Of a DNA stretch of 54,146 nt, positions 46,532 through 54,146 are shown in pieces (position 1 is the stretch's first letter; every line of letters begins with the position of its first letter). A model generated the notes under the pieces. It saw only the letters and a program-made list of their open reading frames with translations, was not told the origin of the DNA and searched no databases. This stretch comes from an uncultured beta proteobacterium. Lineage in GTDB: Bacteria; Pseudomonadota; Gammaproteobacteria; Burkholderiales; Burkholderiaceae. Position numbers and translations under genes: made by a program. The DNA lies in contig CAIZRK010000007.1 in NCBI GenBank assembly GCA_903935355.1, positions 1-54,146 of the forward strand, written 5' to 3'.

Positions 46532-47377
46532 ATGACTGAAAATAGAGCCATGAACGATATCAATACCTCCTTTCTCAAGCCTCAAGCTATGCCCGATATG
46601 CAGTCGGCGCATGATGAACGTGCTTTGCCAATTGAGCAGGTGGGTATTCGGGGATTGCGTCATCCATTAACTATTCGCACTAAAGCAGGTAGCTTTCCGG
46701 CAGTTGGTAATTTTGAGATGGATGTGGGACTGCCAGCGCATGTCAAGGGTACGCATATGTCACGCTTCATTGCGCTGTTACAAACGCAAGAGGAAGCTAT
46801 TGATAGTGCGAGCGTTGTCAAAATGGTGCTAGAGATGTTACCTTTGCTCGATGCTACTGAAGGTCGTATTCAGTTTACTTATACGCACTTTGTGAAAAAG
46901 GCTGCACCGGTATCTGGAGTTGAGAGCTTGATGGACTACGAAGTGACTTGGATGGCTAATGCTAAGCAAAATCCTGAAAACGGAATGACTGTGGATTTAA
47001 ATTTGCAAGCTGTCGTTCCGGTGATGAGTTTATGCCCTTGCTCTAAAGAAATTTCTGAGTATGGTGCGCATAATCAACGCTCACATATCACGATGTCAGT
47101 TGCGCTTGATCCCCAAACAAAAATGACGGTTGAAGATCTAGTGGCAGCTGCTGAGAGTCAAGCTTCTAGTGAATTGTGGGGCTTGCTCAAGCGTCCTGAT
47201 GAGAAATGGGTTACTGAGCGTGCTTACGATAATCCGAAGTTTGTAGAAGACTTGGTGCGTGATGTGGCAGGTCAACTCAAAAAGGATGAGCGCATTTTGT
47301 CCCTCGTGGTTGAGGCAGAGAACTTCGAATCTATTCACAATCACAGCGCTTTTGCCAGAATCAGCCTGACAAAATAA
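46532..47377 (+). CDS. folE2: GTP cyclohydrolase FolE2 (type IB)
   Basis: This 281-residue enzyme converts GTP to 7,8-dihydroneopterin triphosphate, the first step of folate synthesis. The metal-site cysteine and key histidines are in LCPCSKEISEYGAHNQRSHI. The C-terminal FESIHNHSAFARI with its glutamate and histidine is typical. FolE2 is the metal-flexible form that often replaces zinc-dependent FolE. ATG 46532 is used; ATG 46550 is an alternative. It starts 7 bases after dxs and ends the operon, converging on tsaD. Confidence 0.93.
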   Translation: MTENRAMNDINTSFLKPQAMPDMQSAHDERALPIEQVGIRGLRHPLTIRTKAGSFPAVGNFEMDVGLPAHVKGTHMSRFIALLQTQEEAIDSASVVKMVLEMLPLLDATEGRIQFTYTHFVKKAAPVSGVESLMDYEVTWMANAKQNPENGMTVDLNLQAVVPVMSLCPCSKEISEYGAHNQRSHITMSVALDPQTKMTVEDLVAAAESQASSELWGLLKRPDEKWVTERAYDNPKFVEDLVRDVAGQLKKDERILSLVVEAENFESIHNHSAFARISLTK

Positions 47378-47414
47378 TGACGCCATGACGCATCACTCGA
47401 TAATGGGCTGATCT

Positions 47415-48488
47415 TTAACTCAGATTATTGCTCGCTAAATCCCAGCGGGGTTTAACATCAAATGCGCCAGACATCGTAGAGCCATTGTTATTCGTAAGCA
47501 TGCGCAGTGCTCCGGCAAATGCGATCATGACGCCGTTATCGGTACACAAATCAACGGGTGGGTAATGCACCTCAAAACCATTGTTCGTAGCTGATAAATG
47601 AAGAGCTTCCCGCAATTGCAAGTTAGCGCCTACGCCCCCTGCTAGTACCAAGTGTTTACAACCTGTTTGCTTGAGCGCTTTTTGAGACTTGCTAACGAGT
47701 ACCGCAACTAAAGAATCAACAAATGATCTAGCGAGATCCGCATGAAACTGAGTAATCTCATCAGAATCAGTAATACCCAGCGCCTCAAATTTTTTCACTT
47801 GATTTAGAACCGCAGTTTTTAAGCCGGAGAAAGAAAAATCTAAATTACCCGAATGCATCATGGGTTTTGGTAGGTCAAAACGCCCTGCTTGCCCCTGTTG
47901 GGCTAATTTGGAGATAGCTGCCCCGCCTGGGTAATCTAAACCTAACAATTTAGCAGTTTTATCAAAAGCCTCACCCGCCGCGTCATCCAAGGTCTCGCCA
48001 AGTAATTGATATTGACCAACGCCACTCACTTGCATGAGTTGGGTATGGCCTCCAGAAACCAAAAGGGCAATAAAAGGAAATTGAGGGGCAGAAACCCCCA
48101 ATAATGGTGAAAGTAGGTGCCCTTCTAGGTGGTGTATCCCAATGGAAGGCAAATTTAAGCCCTGAGCAAGAGATTTGGCAAAGGCACTACCCACGAGCAG
48201 GGCGCCAGCTAAGCCGGGTCCTTGGGTGTAGGCAATCGCTTCAATATCCTTTAGTTGGAGCCTAGCCTCGTGCAAAGTTTCATCAAGTAGGGGCAAAATT
48301 CGCCGAATATGGTCTCTAGAGGCCAATTCTGGGACAACACCCCCATAGTCGCGGTGCATTGCTATCTGGGAGTGAAGCGCTTGCCCTAAAATCCCCTGTG
48401 AGGCGGGACGGCCATTTTCCCAAGCGGCGGTGTCGTATAAAGCCACCCCGGTCTCATCACAAGAAGTTTCTATGCCTAAAACAATCAT
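47415..48488 (-). CDS. tsaD: tRNA N6-adenosine threonylcarbamoyltransferase TsaD
   Basis: This 357-residue protein is the catalytic subunit of the t6A37 tRNA-modification complex (with TsaB, TsaC and TsaE). The ASKHA-fold signatures are [17 protein letters not shown], the metal-ligand histidines in [23 protein letters not shown], and the glycine-rich [14 protein letters not shown] with [11 protein letters not shown]. It is divergent from rpsU across 77 bases; tsaD-rpsU divergence is found in many proteobacteria, including E. coli. Confidence 0.97.
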   Translation of the reverse strand: MIVLGIETSCDETGVALYDTAAWENGRPASQGILGQALHSQIAMHRDYGGVVPELASRDHIRRILPLLDETLHEARLQLKDIEAIAYTQGPGLAGALLVGSAFAKSLAQGLNLPSIGIHHLEGHLLSPLLGVSAPQFPFIALLVSGGHTQLMQVSGVGQYQLLGETLDDAAGEAFDKTAKLLGLDYPGGAAISKLAQQGQAGRFDLPKPMMHSGNLDFSFSGLKTAVLNQVKKFEALGITDSDEITQFHADLARSFVDSLVAVLVSKSQKALKQTGCKHLVLAGGVGANLQLREALHLSATNNGFEVHYPPVDLCTDNGVMIAFAGALRMLTNNNGSTMSGAFDVKPRWDLASNNLS

Positions 48489-48503
48489 TTTTTCACTTGG
48501 GCG

Positions 48504-48512
48504 TGCTAGAAT
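48504..48512 (+). promoter_or_regulatory. Candidate extended -10 of rpsU
   Basis: TGCTAGAAT is an extended -10 (TGn plus TAGAAT, 5 of 6), giving a leader of about 47 bases before the rpsU ATG. The -35 is weak, which an extended -10 can offset. Confidence 0.4.
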
Positions 48513-48565
48513 CGCTATTCAGTTAATTTTTCGAACATTTTCGAGCATATACGAGTTAAACAAGT

Positions 48566-48778
48566 ATGACTACAGTCCGCCTCCGCGAAAACGAACCATT
48601 TGAAGTGGCATTACGCCGTTTCAAGCGCACCATTGAAAAAAATGGCCTTTTGACCGACTTACGTGCCCGCGAGTTTTATGAAAAACCCACGGCTGAGCGT
48701 AAGCGCAAGAAGGCTGCTGCTGCTAAACGCCATTACAAGCGTATTCGTAGCCAAATGTTGCCTAAGAAGCTTTACTAA
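48566..48778 (+). CDS. rpsU: 30S ribosomal protein S21
   Basis: This 70-residue very basic protein reads [20 protein letters not shown] at its start and has a C-terminal [11 protein letters not shown]21 joins the 30S subunit near the anti-Shine-Dalgarno end of 16S rRNA and helps initiation on structured or leader-bearing messages. It is the first gene of the rpsU-yqeY-dnaG-rpoD cluster, followed by a terminator that should reduce read-through. Confidence 0.97.
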   Translation: MTTVRLRENEPFEVALRRFKRTIEKNGLLTDLRAREFYEKPTAERKRKKAAAAKRHYKRIRSQMLPKKLY

Positions 48779-48816
48779 TTAAATTTAAAAGCTCTCTTCA
48801 CCGAGAAGCTTTGAAG

Positions 48817-48846
48817 CCCGCTGACGGTGAAACGCAGCGGGTTTTT
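48817..48846 (+). terminator. Terminator between rpsU and yqeY
   Basis: A 7-bp stem CCCGCTG-N11-CAGCGGG is followed by TTTTT. E. coli has a partial terminator at the same place in its rpsU-dnaG-rpoD operon, letting S21 be made in excess over primase and sigma; the same role is inferred here. Confidence 0.85.
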
Positions 48847-48879
48847 GCTTTTTAATCTGCCCAATATGAGGAAATCATC

Positions 48880-49326
48880 ATGAGCCTTAAAGATCAAATT
48901 ATCGAAGATATGAAAAACGCCATGCGTGCCAAAGATGTTATCCGCTTAGGAACCATCCGGCTTTTACTCTCTGCCATCAAGCAACGCGAAGTAGATGAGC
49001 GCATCGTAATGGATGACGCTAGTGTGATCTCTACTGTTGAAAAAATGATTAAGCAACGAAAAGACTCCATCTCCCAGTTTGAAAAGGCAGGGCGTGATGA
49101 CTTAGTGGCTATTGAAGCCAGCGAGATGGCAATATTGTTGACCTATTTACCGGTTCAGTTATCAGATGCGCAAGTTGAGGCAGCGGTTGCTGCTGCGCTT
49201 GCATCTACCGGAGCTAGTGGACCACAAGATATGGGCAAAGTCATCGGTGTCCTTAAAATCGAGTTAGCTGGCAAAGCGGATATGGGTAAAGTATCTGGCT
49301 TGGTCAAAGTTGCACTTGCTAAGTAA
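48880..49326 (+). CDS. GatB/YqeY-domain protein
   Basis: This 148-residue protein has MSLKDQIIEDMKNAMRAKD and RLLLSAIKQREVDER, then the C-terminal helical domain (MGKVIGVLKIELAGKADMGK) related to the tail of GatB, which contacts tRNA. Its function is unknown, though a tRNA-linked role is often suggested. ATG 48880 has a GAGGAA ribosome site. Its place between rpsU and dnaG is frequent in betaproteobacteria and other groups. Confidence 0.92.
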   Translation: MSLKDQIIEDMKNAMRAKDVIRLGTIRLLLSAIKQREVDERIVMDDASVISTVEKMIKQRKDSISQFEKAGRDDLVAIEASEMAILLTYLPVQLSDAQVEAAVAAALASTGASGPQDMGKVIGVLKIELAGKADMGKVSGLVKVALAK

Positions 49327-49374
49327 GACACCATTAGGGAAAAATCATCTGATTGTGATTCATACTGATTGCTT

Positions 49375-51324
49375 ATGGCTCTGATTCCTCAATCCTTTAT
49401 CGCCGATCTTCTTAATCGGATCGACATCGTTGATGTGGTTGGGCAGCACGTGAAATTAAAAAAGGCGGGCGCAAACTATCAAGGTTTATGCCCCTTTCAT
49501 AGCGAGAAATCCCCTTCATTTTCAGTATCAGCAACAAAGCAGTTTTATCACTGCTTTGGTTGCGGAGCACATGGATCTGCCATTAGCTTCTTGATGGAGT
49601 ATTCAGGGCTCGGTTATATAGATGCGATTGAAGACTTGGCCAGGTCTGTCGGTTTAGATGTTCCTCGTGAAGAGCGCACTGCCAACGATGTGGCTAGGCA
49701 GCAGAAGGCGATGGCGCTGAGTGAAGTCATGAGCTCTGCAGCAGATTGGTATCGTCAACAATTAAAGGCAGATCCTCGCGCAGTCGACTATCTTAAGGGT
49801 CGCGGCTTGACCGGAGAAATTGCTAAGCGTTACGGACTTGGCTACGCGCCTGATGGCTGGCAAGGATTAGAAGCAGTTTTTGGTACTTATGCCAATGATG
49901 AAGTTGCAAAAACTTTATTAGAGGGCGGTTTGCTGATTCAAAGTGAGCAAAATGATAAGCAGCAAAATGCTAGACGTTACGATCGATTTCGTGATCGCAT
50001 CATGTTTCCGATTCGCAGTCCCAAAGGACAAGTGATTGGATTTGGTGGCCGGATTCTAGATCAAGGCGAGCCTAAATATTTAAATTCTCCAGAGACACCA
50101 CTCTTTTCTAAGGGTAATACGCTGTATGGATTATTTGAGGCAAGGCAAGCCATTCGCGCATTAGAGTATGTTTTGGTATGTGAGGGCTATATGGATGTAG
50201 TCGCTCTAGCGCAACTAGGCTTTCCAAATGCAGTAGCTACTTTAGGCACTGCCTGCACTGCCAATCATGTACGCATGCTTTTGCGACAAACCGATCGAAT
50301 TGTATTTTCATTTGATGGTGATGCCGCTGGCCAACGCGCGGCTCAAAGAGCCCTAGAAGCGTGCTTACCTTTAATATCTGACGATAAAGAAATTCGCTTT
50401 CTCTTTTTACCCACTGAGCATGACCCTGATAGTTATGTGCGCGCCTATGGGGCGCCCGCTTTTGAAAAAGTCATTAAAGAAGCAATGCCGCTCTCTAGCT
50501 TCTTTTTCAATATAGTGAGTCAAGAGCATGAGTTGACTACGCCTGAAGGAAGGGCGCAAACACATCATGCTGCTAAACCCTTGTTTCTTTCAATGCCACC
50601 GATTGCATTGCGTACCCAAATTTTGCGTGAACTTGCAATTCGTACGCAGACAACACCTGCCGAACTCGAATCGTTTTGTGGGCTTACTGTAGTGCCTATC
50701 CCAGCCCAACATGCTTCTTATGCGACACCTTTTGAACGTGCCCCAAACTTTAATCAAAACAATAGTAGCAATAGAACCCAAGGGGCACCTTGGCAGACCT
50801 CTAAAGGTTCAGCTAAAAGAGCGCCAATCTTCAATATTCCACCACCTCAGGCACCAACAGATTTGGCTGAACAGATGTTGCGAGTGTTAATTCAGTTTCC
50901 CCACTTAGGCAAGGCTTTAGACGCCAATAAACGGGCCTTAGCCTTAAAGGCTTCTGAGTTGCGTTCAGCTAAAGCTTATGAGTTGATGAAGGATTTATTG
51001 GTGCAATGCGATTTAGTGGAATTAATCCCCGGTGAAAATGGCAAGAACCCCAGTGTTGGAACCGGTGCTTTTGCGCTTTTCCAAGAGCAGCTCTCCCGCA
51101 GTACGCTTGCCCCTTTATATGAAGTTTTAAGAAAGCGAGTGATGGGCTCCGATTTAGAACTAGCTGGGGCAACGGCTGACCTAGAGGGATCCTTTAAAAA
51201 ACTGGAGTTAAACCAGCTCAAACAAGAAATGACAGAGATTGCCCAAAAGATTGCAGGAAGTACTGCAACTGAGCAAGATCGGGCTCGCTATCGTGAACTA
51301 GGTGAAAGACTAAAATTTACGTAG
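49375..51324 (+). CDS. dnaG: DNA primase DnaG
   Basis: This 649-residue enzyme makes RNA primers for replication. It has an N-terminal zinc finger (CPFHSEKSPSFSV and FYHCFGCG, CHC2 type), then the TOPRIM catalytic domain with VCEGYMDVVALAQLG and SFDGDAAGQRAA. A Gln/Asn/Pro-rich linker (about residues 440-500) is followed by a helical C-terminal DnaB-binding region. ATG 49375 (MALIPQSFIADLLNRID) fits the family; the TTG at 49369 would add two residues. It lies 48 bases after yqeY. Confidence 0.97.
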   Translation: MALIPQSFIADLLNRIDIVDVVGQHVKLKKAGANYQGLCPFHSEKSPSFSVSATKQFYHCFGCGAHGSAISFLMEYSGLGYIDAIEDLARSVGLDVPREERTANDVARQQKAMALSEVMSSAADWYRQQLKADPRAVDYLKGRGLTGEIAKRYGLGYAPDGWQGLEAVFGTYANDEVAKTLLEGGLLIQSEQNDKQQNARRYDRFRDRIMFPIRSPKGQVIGFGGRILDQGEPKYLNSPETPLFSKGNTLYGLFEARQAIRALEYVLVCEGYMDVVALAQLGFPNAVATLGTACTANHVRMLLRQTDRIVFSFDGDAAGQRAAQRALEACLPLISDDKEIRFLFLPTEHDPDSYVRAYGAPAFEKVIKEAMPLSSFFFNIVSQEHELTTPEGRAQTHHAAKPLFLSMPPIALRTQILRELAIRTQTTPAELESFCGLTVVPIPAQHASYATPFERAPNFNQNNSSNRTQGAPWQTSKGSAKRAPIFNIPPPQAPTDLAEQMLRVLIQFPHLGKALDANKRALALKASELRSAKAYELMKDLLVQCDLVELIPGENGKNPSVGTGAFALFQEQLSRSTLAPLYEVLRKRVMGSDLELAGATADLEGSFKKLELNQLKQEMTEIAQKIAGSTATEQDRARYRELGERLKFT

Positions 51325-51385
51325 GAATTGTCTGATTTTGCCCCCAATGATGAGTAATAAGCGCAGCATAAAAGTGACAATCGAC

Positions 51386-51391
51386 TATAAT
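51386..51391 (+). promoter_or_regulatory. Perfect -10 hexamer in the rpoD leader
   Basis: TATAAT lies within the 203-base gap between dnaG and rpoD. No acceptable -35 or extended -10 is visible, so a separate rpoD promoter is only possible. I looked for a heat-shock promoter here and found none that fits. Confidence 0.25.
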
Positions 51392-51527
51392 CCTCTATTC
51401 CCAGAAAAAAACCCGATTTAATTCAGTCACTTGCGCTTTATTTTGTTGAAATTCTGAGCATATGGAAAACGTGGCTATGCATTATCAGTCGATATCAATC
51501 ACCAGTAACGTAAGTAAGCGCTAATAC

Positions 51528-54083
51528 ATGCCAAATACTAAGAAAAAACCTGCAAAACCAGTGGCCAAGGTGGCAACTAAACCAACCGCCAAAAAGGTAA
51601 TTAAGCCTGTTGCCAAGGTAAAGAAACCTGCAAAGCCAGTGAAAGCAGTTGCAAAACCCATTGCTAAAGCAAAACCCCCAGTTAAATCAAATAAGCCTGT
51701 TGCTAAAGTGGCGGCTAAGCCCGTAGCTAGGCCAATGAAGGCAAGCGTCAAGCCGACTACTAAAAGTAAGACTCCAGCAAAGCCAGCAGCTAAAGTAGCG
51801 GTAAAAAAGGCCGTGATTAAGTTGGTGGTTAAGGCGCCAAGCAAGATGCCAGTGAAAACTGTAGCTAAGGCTCCAGCAAAGCTAGCAACTAAGCTAGCAA
51901 CTAAGCCAGCAACTAAGGCAACTAAGCCAGCAATTAAACCAAGCAAGCCAGAAGTAAAAGCGCTAGCTCCCAAAACGGGAAAACTTGTTACAGAGCCTAA
52001 GATCAAAGAAGTTCAAGAAGTAAAAGGAAAAAAAGCGAAAGTTGCCCAGGTAGAGCTTGCAGTTGAAGTCGAAGAAAAAAAGGTTCGTAAAACTAAGGCG
52101 AAGGCGGATGCTCCTATAGATGGTGCAGAGCCAGTCCTGACAGATCGTCAAAAAGCCCGTGAGCGTAAGGCAAAAGAAAAGGCACTCTTAAAAGAGTTTG
52201 AAGCACAAAAGTTAGGTTCCGAAGAGCAGCAAGAGTTACGCCGCACCCGTCTAAAGACATTGATCAAGATGGGTAAGTCCAAGGGTTATCTAACCCATGG
52301 TGAAATCAATGACGTGATGTCTGATGAGTTGTCTGATGCAGATGCATTGGAAACTTTAATTGGCTTGTTAAATGACATTAACATCACGGTTTACGAACAA
52401 GCTCCAGATGCTGAAACACTCTTATTAAACGAGAATGCCTCTGCTGGAACCACTGAAGAAGAAGCAGAAGAAGAGGCTGAAGCTGCTCTTTCAACTGTCG
52501 ATTCAGAGTTCGGTCGCACGACTGATCCTGTCCGTATGTATATGCGAGAAATGGGTACTGTTGATCTCTTGACTCGCGAAGGCGAGATTGTGATCGCGAA
52601 GAAGATTGAAGCGGGCCTTAAAGAAATGGTGATGGCTTTGGCCGCATGCCCCGTCACCATCGGTGAAATCATTGACAATGCCGACATGATTGCTAGAGGT
52701 GAAATCGAGATTGAGCAATTCGTTGACGGCTTGGTAGACCCCAATGCAGAAGATATTAAGCTTGGACCAGAAGAGCCAGAAATTGACCCAGATGCCGAAG
52801 TAGGGGAAGAAGATGCTGGTGAAGATGAGGGTGGCGGTGGAGCAGCTACCGCTAATGCAAAGCAGTTAGAGGAATTAAAGCAAATTTCTTTGGGTAAGTT
52901 TGCCATCATCAAAACCCAGTCTGACAAGATGCGCCGTGCTTTTGATAAAGAGGGTTACAACTGTCCAGCCTATATCAAGGCACAAGAAGCGATTCGTAAT
53001 GAACTATTGGGCTTTCGTTTGACTGCCAAAAGTGTTGAAAAGTTATGTGACACTATGCGATCACAAGTGGATCAGGTATGGAAGCTTGAGCGTGGCATCG
53101 TGAGTTTGTTGGTAGATAAGGTTGGCGTTAATCGTGGTGAAGTAATTAAAGACTTCCCTAAGATGGCAATGAATCTAGAGTGGACTGCTAAGCTTCTCAA
53201 AGAGAACAAGCCATACACAGCGCTTTTACAACGCAATGTGCCGGCTGTTCAAGAACTTCAGCAAAAACTGATTGATATTCAGACTCGGGTTGTCCTGCCA
53301 TTGCCAGAATTAAAAGAAGTGAACAAGCGTATGGCTGCCGGTGAAAAGCGTGCTCGTGAAGCGAAACGGGAGATGACTGTCGCTAACTTGCGTTTGGTAA
53401 TTTCCATTGCCAAGAAATACACTAACCGTGGTTTGCAGTTCTTGGATTTGATCCAAGAAGGCAATATTGGCTTGATGAAGGCGGTGGATAAGTTTGAATA
53501 CCGTCGTGGATATAAGTTCTCTACCTATGCAACATGGTGGATTCGTCAGGCAATTACCCGTTCTATTGCCGACCAAGCTCGTACGATCCGCATTCCAGTT
53601 CATATGATTGAGACGATCAATAAGATGAACCGGATTAGCCGTCAAATCTTGCAAGAAACTGGTCATGAGCCAGATGCGGCAACCTTAGCCCTCAAGATGG
53701 AAATTCCGGAAGACAAGATTCGCAAGATTATGAAGATCGCTAAAGAGCCAATCTCTATGGAAACACCAATTGGTGACGATGAAGATTCTCATTTGGGTGA
53801 TTTCATTGAGGATGGCAATACCTTGGCACCAGCTGAAGCGGCACTGCATGACTCGATGCGCGATGTTGTTAAGGATGTTCTGGATTCATTAACACCACGC
53901 GAAGCAAAGGTATTACGGATGCGCTTTGGTGTTGAGATGAGCACAGACCATACTCTTGAAGAAGTAGGTAAACAGTTTGACGTTACTCGTGAGCGTATCC
54001 GTCAGATTGAAGCTAAGGCCTTAAGAAAAATGCGTCACCCAAGCCGTAGCGACAAACTCAAGACTTTCCTCGAGGAAGATTGA
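51528..54083 (+). CDS. rpoD: RNA polymerase primary sigma factor RpoD (sigma-70)
   Basis: This 851-residue protein is long compared with E. coli RpoD at 613. Residues 1 to about 145 are almost entirely Lys, Pro, Ala and Val in short irregular repeats ([17 protein letters not shown]), resembling histone H1 tails. Region 1.1 follows ([18 protein letters not shown], about 245), then an acidic Glu-rich linker, region 1.2 ([16 protein letters not shown]), and a non-conserved segment with another acidic tract. Region 2 has [20 protein letters not shown] (about 619) and [14 protein letters not shown]; region 4 has [20 protein letters not shown]. Lys/Ala-rich RpoD tails occur in related Burkholderiales; their function is not known to me. 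Confidence 0.97.
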   Translation: MPNTKKKPAKPVAKVATKPTAKKVIKPVAKVKKPAKPVKAVAKPIAKAKPPVKSNKPVAKVAAKPVARPMKASVKPTTKSKTPAKPAAKVAVKKAVIKLVVKAPSKMPVKTVAKAPAKLATKLATKPATKATKPAIKPSKPEVKALAPKTGKLVTEPKIKEVQEVKGKKAKVAQVELAVEVEEKKVRKTKAKADAPIDGAEPVLTDRQKARERKAKEKALLKEFEAQKLGSEEQQELRRTRLKTLIKMGKSKGYLTHGEINDVMSDELSDADALETLIGLLNDINITVYEQAPDAETLLLNENASAGTTEEEAEEEAEAALSTVDSEFGRTTDPVRMYMREMGTVDLLTREGEIVIAKKIEAGLKEMVMALAACPVTIGEIIDNADMIARGEIEIEQFVDGLVDPNAEDIKLGPEEPEIDPDAEVGEEDAGEDEGGGGAATANAKQLEELKQISLGKFAIIKTQSDKMRRAFDKEGYNCPAYIKAQEAIRNELLGFRLTAKSVEKLCDTMRSQVDQVWKLERGIVSLLVDKVGVNRGEVIKDFPKMAMNLEWTAKLLKENKPYTALLQRNVPAVQELQQKLIDIQTRVVLPLPELKEVNKRMAAGEKRAREAKREMTVANLRLVISIAKKYTNRGLQFLDLIQEGNIGLMKAVDKFEYRRGYKFSTYATWWIRQAITRSIADQARTIRIPVHMIETINKMNRISRQILQETGHEPDAATLALKMEIPEDKIRKIMKIAKEPISMETPIGDDEDSHLGDFIEDGNTLAPAEAALHDSMRDVVKDVLDSLTPREAKVLRMRFGVEMSTDHTLEEVGKQFDVTRERIRQIEAKALRKMRHPSRSDKLKTFLEED

Positions 54084-54096
54084 TCCAAAGATTAAC

Positions 54097-54146
54097 GGGC
54101 CTATAGCTCAGTTGGTTAGAGCAGAGGACTCATAAGAAAGAAGCCC
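54097..54146 (+). tRNA. tRNA with CAU anticodon (tRNA-Ile2-like), 5' half only, 3' side does not fit
   Basis: The sequence from 54097 gives a normal acceptor 5' strand, D-arm (GCTC-AGTTGGTTA-GAGC), the 5' anticodon stem GAGGA and loop CTCATAA with anticodon CAT at 54131-54133. Betaproteobacterial tRNA-Ile2 (CAU) genes share this 5' half. The 3' anticodon-stem strand should complement GAGGA, but positions 54136-54140 are GAAAG and no stem forms. The window ends six bases later. It is either disrupted or a misassembled contig end. The elongator Met identity is less likely. Confidence 0.6.

Noticed and set aside
51540..51960. Repetitive DNA that might suggest a CRISPR or satellite array
   Set aside because: Repeat units are irregular and in frame with rpoD; there are no constant repeats with unique spacers.
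51521..52006. 161-residue hydrophobic Ala/Gly/Leu/Thr-rich reading frame opposite the rpoD tail
   Set aside because: It is the mirror of the Lys/Pro/Ala codons on the other strand, with no ribosome site or family resemblance.
52391..52927. 178-residue Ser-rich minus-strand frame inside rpoD
   Set aside because: It is the complement of acidic Glu/Asp codons in rpoD and has no start signal.
1..54146. Prophage, transposon, integron, toxin-antitoxin, restriction or CRISPR system
   Set aside because: Every sizeable ORF is accounted for by housekeeping families or small known types; no integrase, transposase or terminal repeats are visible apart from the unresolved tRNA end.

Overview
The window is ordinary housekeeping chromosome from a betaproteobacterium of the Burkholderiaceae, most likely Polynucleobacter or a close freshwater relative. 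I infer this from the protein families (a BPSS1780-type membrane protein beside a type II ThrB, a Lys/Ala/Pro-rich N-terminal extension on RpoD, a solo TctA/TctB pair), the moderate GC content, the very short intergenic gaps and the mixture of ATG, GTG and TTG starts. I have no database match for the genus. I see no phage, insertion sequence, CRISPR array, toxin-antitoxin pair or other accessory island.

Layout. 1-5911: a partial cold-shock gene (-), then clpS-clpA and aspA plus a membrane-anchored TAXI-type binding protein (+). 5927-11974: minus-strand run ribF-ileS-lspA-coaBC-dut. 12026-15468: purN, an RsmB-family methyltransferase and a fatty acid desaturase (+). 15506-18271: terminator, rpmB-rpmG (-), radC (-), slpA-ispH (+). 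18289-25300: argD and a flavodoxin-reductase-type protein (-), a divergent atypical SDR (+), glnS (-), tctB-tctA (-). 25426-28286: alaS-tusA (+). 28299-32113: valS-galU (-). 32138-34516: uvrD (+). 34529-36696: a secreted small protein, thrB and a BPSS1780-type membrane protein (-). 36779-41292: polA, a Tat-exported dienelactone hydrolase-like protein and a ZIP transporter (+). 41308-43277: a Rieske oxygenase and a mercaptopyruvate-type sulfurtransferase (-). 43440-47377: xseB-ispA-dxs-folE2 (+). 47415-48488: tsaD (-). 48566-54083: the macromolecular-synthesis cluster rpsU-yqeY-dnaG-rpoD (+), then the first half of a tRNA (CAU anticodon) whose sequence stops fitting a tRNA right after the anticodon loop, 10 bases before the window ends.

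The genes serve translation (four aminoacyl-tRNA synthetases, ribosomal proteins S21, L28 and L33, tsaD), DNA replication and repair (dnaG, polA, uvrD, radC, xseB), proteolysis (ClpSA), cofactors and isoprenoids (ribF, coaBC, folE2, dxs, ispA, ispH), nucleotides (purN, dut) and amino acids (argD, thrB, aspA).

The most interesting pattern is regulatory. At six or more separately transcribed genes (clpS, purN, slpA, glnS, alaS, uvrD, and possibly valS and polA) a good -10 hexamer ends only 6-9 bases before the start codon and no Shine-Dalgarno sequence is visible, which predicts leaderless mRNAs. At two divergent gene pairs the two -10 elements overlap in one palindromic AT core. No obviously new multi-gene system is present.
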